Assembly (NCBI RefSeq): GCF_003718735.1
Contig: NZ_CP033460.1
Coordinates: forward strand, 806,001-870,000
Direction of reading: 5' to 3'
Source of the DNA: Staphylococcus debuckii
GTDB taxonomy: Bacteria; Bacillota; Bacilli; Staphylococcales; Staphylococcaceae
DNA length: 64,000 nucleotides
Shown here: positions 1 through 8,928 of the stretch, in pieces
How positions within the stretch are numbered: position 1 is the first letter of the stretch
Layout: every line of letters begins with the position of its first letter
Notes under the pieces: model-generated
Seen by the model: only the letters and a program-made list of their open reading frames with translations
The model's database searches: none
What the model was told of the DNA's origin: nothing
Made by a program: the position numbers and the translations under genes

Positions 1-29
1 GCGTTCTTTATAAGAAAGCGGGTGATTCA

Positions 30-422
30 ATGAAGGTAGTTTATTTCTCATTCACAGGAAATGTAAGACGGTTTATAACAAGAACAGGCTTTGATAACAC
101 CTTAGAAATCACAAATGATAACTGTGCGGAAATACGCATAGATGAACCTTATATATTGGTCACTAGTACCATCGGATTTGGAGAAGTACCGGATGTCGTC
201 AAGACATTCTTGCAACATAACGGCACAATGATAAGAGGAGTAGTTGGAAGCGGTAATCGAAATTGGGGACAAAACTTCGCAAAAGCCAGCGATACAATAT
301 CCAGAGAATACCTCGTGCCTCTTTTAATGAAATTTGAAGTACAAGGAACACAAAAAGACGTTGAAGAGTTTAAAGATAAGGTGGGGCATTTTTATGAAGA
401 CAATGAACGAAAAGCAATATAA
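30..422 (+). CDS. nrdI: NrdI flavodoxin-like ribonucleotide reductase activator
   Basis: NrdI is the small FMN protein that supplies oxidant to build the dimanganese-tyrosyl radical cofactor of class Ib NrdF. The 130-residue product starts with the family N-terminus ([12 protein letters not shown], residues 4-15, the FMN phosphate loop) and has the conserved GFGEVP near residue 50 and GSGNRNWG near residue 75. Its length is typical. A purine-rich site (AAGCGGGTGA) precedes the ATG. Its end overlaps the nrdE start by 29 nt, so the two are translationally coupled. The operon promoter and any NrdR boxes lie before the window. Confidence 0.95.
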   Translation: MKVVYFSFTGNVRRFITRTGFDNTLEITNDNCAEIRIDEPYILVTSTIGFGEVPDVVKTFLQHNGTMIRGVVGSGNRNWGQNFAKASDTISREYLVPLLMKFEVQGTQKDVEEFKDKVGHFYEDNERKAI

Positions 423-2499
423 TCATATTGAATTAAATAATGAGGTAACAAAGCGTAAAGAAGACGGCTTTTTCAGTTTGGAAAAAGACCAAGAAGCGCT
501 AGAAGTTTATCTTGAAGAGATTAAAGATCATACTATTTATTTCGATAGTGAAATTGAGCGTTTGCACTATCTTGTCGACAATGATTTCTATGTAGATGTT
601 TTTGCACAATACAGCGAGGAAGATTTGAAAGAATTAACTGATTTTGCGCGCAGTATACCATTCAAATTTGCCAGCTATATGTCTGCAAGTAAATTTTTCA
701 AAGACTATGCACTTAAAACTAACGATAAACAACAATATTTAGAAGATTACCCGCAACACGCGACAATCGTAGCGCTTTATCTAGCAGATGGCGATAAAGC
801 ACAAGCACGTCAATTCATTTCCTCTATGATTGAACAACGCTACCAACCTGCAACACCGACATTCTTAAATGCAGGTCGTGCACGTCGAGGCGAACTTGTT
901 TCATGTTTCTTATTAGAAGTAGATGACAGCTTGAATTCAATTAACTTTATTGATTCAACAGCGAAACAATTGAGTAAAATCGGAGGCGGCGTAGCAATCA
1001 ACTTATCTAAACTACGTGCGCGCGGTGAAGCAATCAAGGGCATTAAAGGTGTAGCAAAAGGTGTATTGCCTGTTGCAAAATCATTAGAAGGCGGCTTTAG
1101 TTACGCAGATCAACTTGGTCAAAGACCAGGAGCTGGCGCAGTATATTTAAATATATTCCATTACGATGTTGAAGAATTTTTAGACACTAAAAAAGTAAAC
1201 GCAGATGAAGATATCCGCTTATCAACGATTTCTACTGGTTTAATTGTGCCTGCTAAATTCTTTGAACTTGCGAAAAAGGGCGAAGATTTCTACATGTTCG
1301 CACCACATACAGTGTATAACGAGTATGGCGTAACCTTAGATGATATTGATCTTGATAAATATTACGATGATATGGTTGCAAACCCAAATATTTTAAAACA
1401 TAAAAAAGATGCACGTGAAATGTTGAATACAATTGCACAAACACAATTGCAATCAGGATATCCTTATTTAATGTTTAAAGATAACGCAAACAAAGTTCAC
1501 GCTAATTCTAATATTGGCCAAATCAAAATGAGTAACTTATGTACTGAGATTTTCCAATTACAAGAAACATCAATCATTAATGATTATGGTATAGAAGATG
1601 AAATCAAACGTGACATTTCATGTAACTTAGGTTCATTAAATATTGTTAACGTGATGGAATCAGGCAAATTCAGAGATTCTGTGCATACAGGTATGGATGC
1701 TTTAACAGTTGTAAGTGATGAAGCTAATATTCAAAATGCTCCAGGTGTACGCAAAGCAAACAGCGAATTGCATTCAGTAGGACTTGGCGTTATGAACTTG
1801 CATGGTTACCTTGCTAAAAACCAAATTGGTTATGAATCTGAAGAAGCAAAAGACTTTGCAAATGTATTCTTTATGACAATGAACTATTACTCAATTGAAC
1901 GTTCAATGCAAACAGCTAAAGAACGTGGCGAAGCTTATCAAGATTTCGATAAATCTGATTATGCGAGTGGCAAGTATTTTGAAAAGTACACTCAAGCTGA
2001 CATTGTTCCTGAGTATGAAAAAGTCAAAGCACTATTTGAAGGCCTAGAAATTCCAACAGCTGAAGATTGGAAAGCACTTGAAGAAGATGTTAAGGAATAT
2101 GGTTTATATCATGCATATCGTTTAGCAATAGCGCCTACACAAAGTATTTCTTATGTGCAGAATGCAACAAGTTCAGTAATGCCGATTGTAGATCAAATTG
2201 AACGTCGTACTTATGGCAACTCAGAAACATTCTATCCAATGCCATTCTTATCTCCTAAAACAATGTGGTACTATAAATCAGCATTTAACACTGATCAAAT
2301 GCGTTTAATTGATTTAGTAGCTACAATTCAACAACACGTTGACCAAGGGATTTCAACAATCCTATATGTGAACTCAGAAATCTCAACACGTGAATTATCA
2401 CGCCTATATGTTTATGCACATCATAAAGGATTGAAATCTCTTTATTATACACGTAATAAATTATTGAGCGTAGATGAATGTACAAGTTGTGCAATTTAA
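394..2499 (+). CDS. nrdE: Class Ib ribonucleoside-diphosphate reductase, alpha subunit
   Basis: NrdE reduces ribonucleoside diphosphates to deoxyribonucleotides in the cytoplasm with NrdF. I start at the ATG at 394 (product MKTMNEKQ..., 701 aa) because a strong AAGGTGGGG site lies just upstream and this matches the staphylococcal NrdE N-terminus; an in-frame ATG at 334 adds 20 unlikely residues. Catalytic landmarks are visible: redox Cys171 in SCFLL, the N381-x-C383-x-E385 active site in SNLCTE, Cys410 in CNLGSLN, and the C-terminal redox pair CTSC (696-699) that docks with the reductant. It lies between nrdI and nrdF. Confidence 0.97.
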   Translation: MKTMNEKQYNHIELNNEVTKRKEDGFFSLEKDQEALEVYLEEIKDHTIYFDSEIERLHYLVDNDFYVDVFAQYSEEDLKELTDFARSIPFKFASYMSASKFFKDYALKTNDKQQYLEDYPQHATIVALYLADGDKAQARQFISSMIEQRYQPATPTFLNAGRARRGELVSCFLLEVDDSLNSINFIDSTAKQLSKIGGGVAINLSKLRARGEAIKGIKGVAKGVLPVAKSLEGGFSYADQLGQRPGAGAVYLNIFHYDVEEFLDTKKVNADEDIRLSTISTGLIVPAKFFELAKKGEDFYMFAPHTVYNEYGVTLDDIDLDKYYDDMVANPNILKHKKDAREMLNTIAQTQLQSGYPYLMFKDNANKVHANSNIGQIKMSNLCTEIFQLQETSIINDYGIEDEIKRDISCNLGSLNIVNVMESGKFRDSVHTGMDALTVVSDEANIQNAPGVRKANSELHSVGLGVMNLHGYLAKNQIGYESEEAKDFANVFFMTMNYYSIERSMQTAKERGEAYQDFDKSDYASGKYFEKYTQADIVPEYEKVKALFEGLEIPTAEDWKALEEDVKEYGLYHAYRLAIAPTQSISYVQNATSSVMPIVDQIERRTYGNSETFYPMPFLSPKTMWYYKSAFNTDQMRLIDLVATIQQHVDQGISTILYVNSEISTRELSRLYVYAHHKGLKSLYYTRNKLLSVDECTSCAI

Positions 2500-2538
2500 C
2501 AAATTAACTTAAAAATTAGAGCTGACAATTATTAAATC

Positions 2539-2580
2539 GGGACGACTTTACACAATGACAGTATGTGTGTAAGTGGTCCC
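2539..2580 (+). other. Intercistronic hairpin between nrdE and nrdF
   Basis: An imperfect inverted repeat of about 16 bp (GGGACGACTTTACACA against TGTGTGTAAGTGGTCCC) sits in the 138-nt nrdE-nrdF gap. No T-run follows, so it is not an obvious terminator. It could set relative stability or translation of nrdE and nrdF messages; that is inference. Confidence 0.55.
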
Positions 2581-2637
2581 TCCTTTAAGCACTTGACGAT
2601 AAACTAAAATTAAATGAAGAATGGAGAATGCACATTG

Positions 2638-3615
2638 ATGATCGCTGTCAATTGGAACACGCAGGAAGACATGACTAATATGTTTTGGCGACAAAACATT
2701 TCCCAAATGTGGGTAGAAACAGAATTTAAAGTCTCTAAAGATATTGCAAGTTGGAAAACTTTAACACCTGAGGAACAAGATACATTTAAAAAAGCATTGG
2801 CAGGTCTAACTGGTTTAGATACACATCAAGCTGATGATGGAATGCCATTAATTATGCTTCACACTAAAGATTTGCGTAAAAAAGCAGTTTATTCCTTTAT
2901 GGCAATGATGGAACAAATTCACGCTAAAAGTTACTCTCATATTTTCACAACATTACTACCCTCTAGTGAAACAAACTATTTACTAGATACATGGGTATTA
3001 GAAGAACCGCATCTAAAATATAAATCAGATAAAATCGTTGGTAATTATCATAAACTTTGGGGAAAAGAAGCTTCAATTTATGATCAATATATTGCACGTG
3101 TCTCTAGTGTATTCTTAGAAACATTCTTATTTTATTCTGGTTTCTATTATCCTTTATATCTTGCTGGGCAAGGACGCATGACAACATCAGGTGAAATTAT
3201 CCGTAAAATTCTACTTGATGAATCGATTCACGGTGTATTTACAGGCCTAGATGCGCAACATCTACGTAATGAACTTTCTGAGAATGAAAAGCAACGTGCT
3301 GATCAACACATGTATAAACTTTTAGAAGAATTATACAAAAACGAAGTATCTTATACTCATAAACTATATGATGATATCGGATTAACAGAGGACGTCTTAA
3401 ATTACGTACGTTACAATGGAAATAAGGCACTTTCAAACTTAGGATTCGAGCCTTACTTTGAAGAGCGTGAATTCAATCCGATTATCGAAAATGCATTAGA
3501 CACTTCAACGAAAAACCATGACTTCTTCTCGGTTAAAGGTGATGGTTATACACTAGCTTTAAATGTCGAGGCTTTACAAGATGAAGATTTTATTTTTGAT
3601 GATGAAGAAAAATAA
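2638..3615 (+). CDS. nrdF: Class Ib ribonucleoside-diphosphate reductase, beta subunit
   Basis: NrdF carries the metal-tyrosyl radical used by NrdE. I start at the ATG at 2638 (MIAVNWNTQEDM..., 325 aa), which follows a GGAG site; an in-frame ATG at 2614 lies upstream of that site. Metal ligands expected for the family are visible: D61 (GLDTHQ), E92 and H95 (MMEQIHAKSY), E161 (FLETFLF), and E195 and H198 (LLDESIHG). The likely radical tyrosine is Y99. It is the last gene of the operon and is followed by a terminator. Confidence 0.97.
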   Translation: MIAVNWNTQEDMTNMFWRQNISQMWVETEFKVSKDIASWKTLTPEEQDTFKKALAGLTGLDTHQADDGMPLIMLHTKDLRKKAVYSFMAMMEQIHAKSYSHIFTTLLPSSETNYLLDTWVLEEPHLKYKSDKIVGNYHKLWGKEASIYDQYIARVSSVFLETFLFYSGFYYPLYLAGQGRMTTSGEIIRKILLDESIHGVFTGLDAQHLRNELSENEKQRADQHMYKLLEELYKNEVSYTHKLYDDIGLTEDVLNYVRYNGNKALSNLGFEPYFEEREFNPIIENALDTSTKNHDFFSVKGDGYTLALNVEALQDEDFIFDDEEK

Positions 3616-3629
3616 ATAATAACAAAGAG

Positions 3630-3677
3630 AGCGTTGAATCTTGCTGTTGCTTAGCAGTTAAGATTCAGCGCTTTTTT
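3630..3677 (+). terminator. Terminator after nrdF
   Basis: A 12-bp stem (GCGTTGAATCTT with AAGATTCAGCGC, one G-U pair) is followed by TTTTTT. It closes the nrd operon. Confidence 0.85.
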
Positions 3678-3689
3678 AATAGAGTAATT

Positions 3690-3896
3690 AAAATTGTTTT
3701 ACTCATGGACCGTGGTCAATTAATGACTGGTAAATCTAGTGATAAACAATTGCTGAAAAATGATGTTATCAAAAATGTAAAAGCAATAAAAGATAATAAA
3801 GTTTATGAGCTTGATCCGAAATTATGGTTCTACGCTTCAGGTTCAACTGCTACAACAATCAGAGAAATCGATGAATTAGAAAAGGTTGTTAAATAA
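3690..3896 (+). pseudogene. 3' fragment of an sstD-like siderophore-binding lipoprotein gene
   Basis: The last 63 codons from the ATG at 3705 encode MDRGQLMTGKSS...IDELEKVVK, about 70% identical by eye to the C-terminus of SstD (residues 280-342) in this window. Similarity extends a few codons upstream (IVLLMDRGQ versus VILAMDRGQ) and into the downstream flank (a GGGG-rich stretch then AACTTCGAA). No signal peptide, no N-lobe and no good ribosome site are present, so this is a truncated copy. It suggests a second sst-like gene once lay just before sstA and was mostly deleted, or that sstD was partly duplicated. Confidence 0.85.
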
Positions 3897-3962
3897 AGAT
3901 TAGTTATCGAGGTTTAGGGGGATTAACTTCGAACTATTTTATGAGAATATAAAGCTGGATTT

Positions 3963-4016
3963 AAAAAATAGCTATGAAGAAATCTATCGTTTCAGATTTC
4001 CTCGTAGCTATTTTTA
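3963..4016 (+). terminator. Terminator after the sstD fragment
   Basis: A long stem pairs AAAATAGCTATGAAGAAATCT with AGATTTCCTCGTAGCTATTTT and ends in a T-rich run. It separates the fragment from the sst promoter. The rest of 3897-4302 holds only this hairpin and the sst promoter/Fur site. Confidence 0.8.
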
Positions 4017-4189
4017 TATATTTTCATACATATCGATATGTAATTTATTATTTCGAATTAGTTTGTAAATTCTAAGGAGTAATTTAATTAATGTGTGAGG
4101 AGTTTTTACTTTTTGAAAGTTAAAATACATGAATATTACATATTTAATCCGAAAACATGTTAGAAAAAAATTGAAAATACAAAAACCTA

Positions 4190-4247
4190 TTGCTAAAAAA
4201 TTTTTACATGATAGGATAGATATTAAGTGATAATGATTATCATTTCC
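4190..4247 (+). promoter_or_regulatory. sst promoter with Fur box
   Basis: The site at 4229-4247 begins GATAATGATTATCATT and matches 17 of 19 positions of the Fur consensus. It lies directly downstream of a plausible promoter (TTGCTA at 4190, 16-nt spacer, TAGGAT at 4212), over the expected transcription start. Iron-replete Fur should block the sstABCD operon here. Confidence 0.88.
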
Positions 4248-4302
4248 ACTAATAAATACATAGAGAAAATTTCATCAGATCAAGAAAGGATATAAGCAGT
4301 TT

Positions 4303-5277
4303 ATGATTATCAGGCAGCTGATGCGCGGACCTATATTATTTTTAATTTTTATCGTCTTAAGCATCTTATCTTTATTTATCGGCGTCAGCCAACTTGGATT
4401 AGCAGATATCTTTCATTTGTCTGCTGAACAACGCAACATACTATTTTCAAGCCGTGTTCCTCGGACTGTCAGCATTATTATTTCTGGAAGCTCTCTTGCT
4501 TTAGCTGGCTTAATTATGCAGCAGATGATGCAGAATAAATTTGTCAGTCCTACCACTGCAGGAACGATGGAATGGGCAAAATTAGGTATTTTAATCGCGC
4601 TCTTATTTTTCCCGCAAGCACACATTCTCGTTAAACTTATCTTTGCTATATTATTAAGCATCACAGGAACATTTTTCTTTATGAAGTTGATACAGGTTAT
4701 CCGCTTCAAAGATGTCATCTTCGTCCCGCTTCTCGGTATCATGATCGGCGGTATTATATCCAGTCTTACAACCTTTATTGCCTTGCGTACGAATGCAGTT
4801 CAAAGCATCGGCAACTGGTTGAACGGTAACTTCGCAGTCATCACTAGCGGTCGGTACGAAGTTTTATATCTCAGCATTCCTTTACTGATCGTGACTTATA
4901 TCTTTGCCAATTATTTTACGATTGCTGGTATGGGAAAAGACTTCAGTCATAATCTCGGTGTCAATTATGAACGGATTATGATGTATGGACTAGCCATCAC
5001 TGCGACAATGACTGCATTAGTTGTGGTAACTGTCGGCGCATTACCTTTTTTAGGACTAATAGTGCCTAACATTGTGTCAATTTACCGTGGCGATCATCTA
5101 AAGCACGCTTTACCACATACCGCTTTACTCGGTGCAATCTTCGTGCTCTTTTCTGATATCATCGGGCGATTGATTGTCTATCCTTACGAAATCAACATCG
5201 GACTTACATTAGGAGTCTTCGGTACTTTTATTTTCTTAGCCATGTTGTTGAAAGGAAGCCGCAACTATGAAAGCTAA
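4303..5277 (+). CDS. sstA: Siderophore ABC transporter permease SstA
   Basis: This is a FecCD-family integral membrane permease for iron-siderophore import; in S. aureus the SstABCD system takes up catechol siderophores and catecholamine-bound iron. The 324-aa product is strongly hydrophobic with many predicted transmembrane spans and the FecCD stretch around GALPFLGLIVPNIV (about residue 246), which faces the ATPase. It is the first gene after the Fur-controlled promoter, and its end overlaps sstB by 11 nt. The AAAGGA site lies about 12 nt from the ATG, somewhat far. Confidence 0.93.
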   Translation: MIIRQLMRGPILFLIFIVLSILSLFIGVSQLGLADIFHLSAEQRNILFSSRVPRTVSIIISGSSLALAGLIMQQMMQNKFVSPTTAGTMEWAKLGILIALLFFPQAHILVKLIFAILLSITGTFFFMKLIQVIRFKDVIFVPLLGIMIGGIISSLTTFIALRTNAVQSIGNWLNGNFAVITSGRYEVLYLSIPLLIVTYIFANYFTIAGMGKDFSHNLGVNYERIMMYGLAITATMTALVVVTVGALPFLGLIVPNIVSIYRGDHLKHALPHTALLGAIFVLFSDIIGRLIVYPYEINIGLTLGVFGTFIFLAMLLKGSRNYES

Positions 5278-6229
5278 TCATCTGACAACTAAATTACTTA
5301 TACTTATAACAATTACTATAATCACAGGCGTCCTTTATTTGTTTCTCGGCATTGATTGGGATATTTTAGAATATCAACTCCAAAGCCGGGTCCGTAAATT
5401 GATTTTAATGTTGCTGGTAGGGGGAGCTATCGGCACCTCGGTTATTATTTTTCAAGCGATTACGGTCAATCGATTACTGACACCTTCCATGATGGGTCTA
5501 GACGCAGTGTACATGTTTGTCAAAGTGCTGCTTATCTTTGTCTTCGGAGTCCAGTCGATTGCGGTTACCAATCTCTATTTGAACTTCGCGCTGACTTTAG
5601 TAGCTATGATATTATTCGCACTTTTATTGTTCCAAGTAATTTTCAAATACGGAAACTTTTCAGTGTATTTTATTTTATTAATCGGTGTGATTCTTGGAAC
5701 TTTCTTCCGCAGTATCACAGGGTTTATAGAGCTAGTCATCAATCCTGAAGAATTCTTAGCCGTCCAAAGTTCAATGTTTGCGAACTTCAATGCTTCTAAT
5801 GAAAAATTAGTAGCGGTCTGTGGGGTAGTACTGGTTGCATTAATTATTGTTACAATTATCATCTTGCCTTATTTGGATGTTTTACTATTAGGCAAAGCAC
5901 AAGCCATCAACCTTGGTGTCAATTACACCAGAGTAACACGCTTATTGATGATAATGGTAGCGGTATTGACAGCTATTGCCACAGCTTTAGTAGGACCGAT
6001 TACCTTCTTAGGTTTGTTAACGGTCAATGTAGCACATGAAATTATGAAGACTTACGAACATAAATTTTTATTGCCGGCCACGATTTTATTAAGTTGGATC
6101 AGTTTGTTCTCAGCCGAATGGATCGTAGAACATCTCTTTGAAGCTACAACTGAAGTCAGCATTTTAATTAATCTCGTCGGCGGTACGTACTTTATTTATC
6201 TATTAATCAGTAGGAGGAACGCGCAATGA
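5267..6229 (+). CDS. sstB: Siderophore ABC transporter permease SstB
   Basis: This is the second FecCD-type permease, 320 aa, pairing with SstA to form the membrane channel. It is hydrophobic throughout and has the family motif around GPITFLGLLTVNVAHE (about residue 244), the counterpart of the ATPase contact loop in SstA. The start overlaps the end of sstA and the stop overlaps the sstC ATG by 4 nt, showing tight coupling within the operon. Confidence 0.93.
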   Translation: MKANHLTTKLLILITITIITGVLYLFLGIDWDILEYQLQSRVRKLILMLLVGGAIGTSVIIFQAITVNRLLTPSMMGLDAVYMFVKVLLIFVFGVQSIAVTNLYLNFALTLVAMILFALLLFQVIFKYGNFSVYFILLIGVILGTFFRSITGFIELVINPEEFLAVQSSMFANFNASNEKLVAVCGVVLVALIIVTIIILPYLDVLLLGKAQAINLGVNYTRVTRLLMIMVAVLTAIATALVGPITFLGLLTVNVAHEIMKTYEHKFLLPATILLSWISLFSAEWIVEHLFEATTEVSILINLVGGTYFIYLLISRRNAQ

Positions 6230-6984
6230 TCAGTGTTGAAAACTTGAATAAATCAATTCAAGACAAGCCTATATTACAATCGATTGATGTGACGATACAA
6301 AAGGGACGATTGACTTCTTTAATTGGACCGAATGGGGCCGGAAAAAGTACTTTGTTATCTGCTATCAGTCGGTTGATTGATATAGACTCCGGTCAAATCA
6401 AACTGGAAGAAGAGTCGCTTGAGAATTTCAAAAGTAATGAAATTGCGAAGAAGCTTTCAGTATTAAAGCAAACCAATCATACCGAACTTAATATTACGGT
6501 AGAGCAACTTGTCGCGTTCGGTCGTTTTCCTTATTCAAAAGGACGCCTTACTAAAACAGATAAAGAAAAAATTAATGAAGCTTTAGATTTATTGCAATTA
6601 CAAGAAATTAAAGACCGTAATTTGAAAACATTATCTGGTGGACAAAGACAACGTGCTTATATTGCGATGACTATCGCACAAGATACAGAATATATTTTAC
6701 TTGATGAGCCTTTAAATAATTTAGATATGAAATATTCTGTGCAAATTATGAAGACTTTACGTCAATTAACACGCGAAGTCGGTAAAACGATTATTATCGT
6801 ACTTCATGATATTAACTTTGCATCTTGCTACTCAGATGATGTAATTGCGATGAAAGATGGCCAATTGATTAAGGCAGCTCATAGAGATCAAGTTATCCAA
6901 CCTGAAACTTTGAAGTGTTTATACGATATGGATGTACAAATTGAGTCCGTCAATGGACAAAGAATCTGTCTTTATTATGATTAA
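6226..6984 (+). CDS. sstC: Siderophore ABC transporter ATPase SstC
   Basis: This cytoplasmic ATPase powers SstAB. The 252-aa product has Walker A GPNGAGKST (residues 34-42), the ABC signature LSGGQRQR (about 136), Walker B YILLDEPLNNLD and the switch histidine in VLHDINFA. It belongs to the FepC/FhuC group. The GGAGG site before the ATG lies inside the end of sstB, so translation is coupled. Confidence 0.95.
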   Translation: MISVENLNKSIQDKPILQSIDVTIQKGRLTSLIGPNGAGKSTLLSAISRLIDIDSGQIKLEEESLENFKSNEIAKKLSVLKQTNHTELNITVEQLVAFGRFPYSKGRLTKTDKEKINEALDLLQLQEIKDRNLKTLSGGQRQRAYIAMTIAQDTEYILLDEPLNNLDMKYSVQIMKTLRQLTREVGKTIIIVLHDINFASCYSDDVIAMKDGQLIKAAHRDQVIQPETLKCLYDMDVQIESVNGQRICLYYD

Positions 6985-7070
6985 ACCGACAACTTTGAGA
7001 GGGTGATGCTGAATTTTTCGTGGCAATATAAGGTGGGAACGATAGACATTTTAGGAGGAAAAGGGAAAAA

Positions 7071-8099
7071 ATGAAGAAACTAGGCTTATTTTTATTAATT
7101 AGTATTATGTTTTTATTTGCAGCATGCGGCAATGACAGTTCATCTAAAGATGAATCTAAAAAAGGCGAGTCAGAGAACAAAACAGTTAAGATTGAAAATG
7201 ATTATGAATTAAGTGGTAAAGATCCAAAAGGCAGTGATTCTAAGCAAGTAAAAGATACTGTTGAAGTACCAGTGAATCCTAAAAATGCGATTGTCTTAGA
7301 TTATGGTGCATTAGATACATTAAAAGAATTAGGAGTTGCTGATAAAGTAAAAGGTATGCCTAAAGGCGAAAACGATAGCTCTTTACCTGATTTCTTAAAA
7401 GATTTTAAAGATGATAAATACATCAACACAGGATCTTTAAAAGAAGTAAACTTTGATAAAGTAGCACAAGCTAAACCAGAAGTTATCTTTATTTCTGGCA
7501 GAACAGCTAACCAAAAAAATATTGATGAATTCAAAAAAGCAGCACCAAAAGCTAAAGTTGTTTATGTAGGTGCTGACGATAAAGACTATGTTAAATCAAT
7601 GAAGAAAAACACTGAAAACTTAGGTAAAATCTACGATAAAGAAGATAAAGCCAAATCATTGAATAAAGATTTAGATGATAAAATTGCTGACATGAAAGAT
7701 AAAACTAAAAAATTCGATAAATCAGTAATGTACTTGCTTGTAAACGAAGGTGAACTTTCAACATATGGTCCTAAAGAACGTTTCGGTAGCCTTGTATATT
7801 CTACTTTAGGTTTCAAACCAGCAGACAAAGACATTAAAGCAGGTCCACATGGCCAAAACGTTACTAACGAATATATCAACGAAAAAAATCCTGATGTTAT
7901 CTTAGCAATGGACCGCGGCCAAGCTATCGGCGAAAAATCTACTGCTAAACAAACATTAGGCAACGATGTCATCAAAAATGTTAAAGCAATCAAAGATGAC
8001 AAAGTTTATAATCTTGATCCAAAATTATGGTACTTTGCATCAGGTTCAACTACAACAACTATGAAACAAATTGATGAGTTGAAAGAAGTTGTAAAATAA
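7071..8099 (+). CDS. sstD: Siderophore-binding lipoprotein SstD
   Basis: This is the extracellular substrate-binding protein of the Sst importer. The 342-aa precursor has a lipoprotein signal ending FAAC with Cys19 as the lipidation site, then a Lys/Asp/Ser-rich linker and a periplasmic-binding (FepB/CeuE type) fold. Family landmarks are VLDYGALDTLKELG and the C-terminal IKAIKDDKVY-type segment. An AGGAGG-type site lies upstream. It is 86 nt after sstC and ends the operon. A truncated relative of its last 63 codons lies at 3690-3896. Confidence 0.94.
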   Translation: MKKLGLFLLISIMFLFAACGNDSSSKDESKKGESENKTVKIENDYELSGKDPKGSDSKQVKDTVEVPVNPKNAIVLDYGALDTLKELGVADKVKGMPKGENDSSLPDFLKDFKDDKYINTGSLKEVNFDKVAQAKPEVIFISGRTANQKNIDEFKKAAPKAKVVYVGADDKDYVKSMKKNTENLGKIYDKEDKAKSLNKDLDDKIADMKDKTKKFDKSVMYLLVNEGELSTYGPKERFGSLVYSTLGFKPADKDIKAGPHGQNVTNEYINEKNPDVILAMDRGQAIGEKSTAKQTLGNDVIKNVKAIKDDKVYNLDPKLWYFASGSTTTTMKQIDELKEVVK

Positions 8100-8148
8100 A
8101 CTTGAAGTTAAAAGGAGTTTGGATGGGGGTACAAACTTCGAAAAAATG

Positions 8149-8193
8149 CACCAACTTTCTAATTAAAGAGAAAGTTGGTGTATTTTATTTTTT
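8149..8193 (+). terminator. Terminator after sstD
   Basis: A perfect 12-bp stem (CACCAACTTTCT / AGAAAGTTGGTG) is followed by a T-rich run. Confidence 0.9.
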
Positions 8194-8271
8194 ATGACGA
8201 GATTTGAGAATCGTAAATTTCTTGAGTGTGGTTGAATGAGCAGGAGTTAACTGGATGTGAGTTGGGGTGGC

Positions 8272-8394
8272 GGATATATCGGCCAAGAATGAGGTGAACG
8301 TGTCCAATAAACGAATATATCGGCCAAGATTCGAGCCAACATGTCCAATAAACGGATATATGGGCCAAGATTCGAGCCAACGTGTCCAATAAAC
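8272..8394. repeat. Three tandem 41-bp repeats
   Basis: Three head-to-tail units start at 8272, 8313 and 8354. They share the pattern (G)GATATATCGGCCAAGA... GAGNNAACGTGTCCAATAAAC with few differences. The 41-bp period is not a multiple of three, so an open frame across the array is not conserved and the repeats are probably noncoding. The flanking bases (8395-8460) are noticeably more GC-rich than the neighbouring DNA. Nothing else is evident in 8200-8530. Confidence 0.9.
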
Positions 8395-8530
8395 GCAACA
8401 TACCTCCCCGACCTTCCGCCATCCCAGTCAACTTTACCGAGTCAAGGCGCCGAAATACTTTTCCCAAATTCCAATTCAACTAACTAAAACTAAATCAACC
8501 AATAATAAAATATCATCTTCAAAAATTCAC

Positions 8531-8569
8531 AAAACTAAAAGCTGAAACAACATCGAAGTCATTTCAGCT
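8531..8569 (-). terminator. Terminator for the murB/CHY operon
   Basis: On the minus strand an 8-bp stem (AGCTGAAA / TTTCAGCT, 8540-8569) is followed by TTTTAGTTTTG. Confidence 0.75.
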
Positions 8570-8579
8570 ATACTAGATT

Positions 8580-8918
8580 TCATAAAGTAAAATAATAAGG
8601 ATAATGTGCCTCACATCTTGGATTAAAGGTTGCACCGCAATTGGGGCACTTATCAGTATTCACATATTCGCGAATAGTCATCTCATATTTACAGAAGCCG
8701 CACATCACCGCTAAGACATCTTGTTCATCCTTGGACCAAGGGATGGGTTCATGATCTTCACATTCATTATGGCAATAAATACAAGCGTAATACTTATCAC
8801 AACATTTAAAGCGCATGGCTACTACATCAAGTGGCGTGTGATAGTGGCTGCAGCGTGTTTCGTCATCTAAATCTATTCCATGTACGATAGGAATGTCGTT
8901 ATTATCATATTCCGTCAT
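8580..8918 (-). CDS. CHY zinc-finger protein
   Basis: The 112-aa product belongs to the CHY zinc-finger family. It shows C23-S-H-Y-H near the start, then CCxxYYACIYCHNECEDH and later paired cysteines MCGFC and CPNCGATFNPRCEAHY. These can bind several zinc ions. In eukaryotes CHY domains occur in Pirh2-type ubiquitin ligases, but bacterial members are short and without known function. An AAGGA site lies 8 nt before the ATG. It starts 10 nt after murB on the same strand, so the two are probably cotranscribed. Confidence 0.85.
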   Translation of the reverse strand: MTEYDNNDIPIVHGIDLDDETRCSHYHTPLDVVAMRFKCCDKYYACIYCHNECEDHEPIPWSKDEQDVLAVMCGFCKYEMTIREYVNTDKCPNCGATFNPRCEAHYPYYFTL

Positions 8919-8928
8919 AACTGCATCC

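Noticed and set aside
7631..8002. 123-codon minus-strand frame inside sstD
   Set aside because: It is a shadow of the clearly homologous sstD frame.
8272..8394. CRISPR-like array
   Set aside because: The units are directly adjacent with no variable spacers between repeats, and no cas genes are near.
8192..8479. 95-codon minus-strand open frame across the 41-bp repeats
   Set aside because: The repeat period of 41 changes frame at each unit, so the peptide is not repetitive as a real coding repeat would be. There is no ribosome site and composition is unusual.
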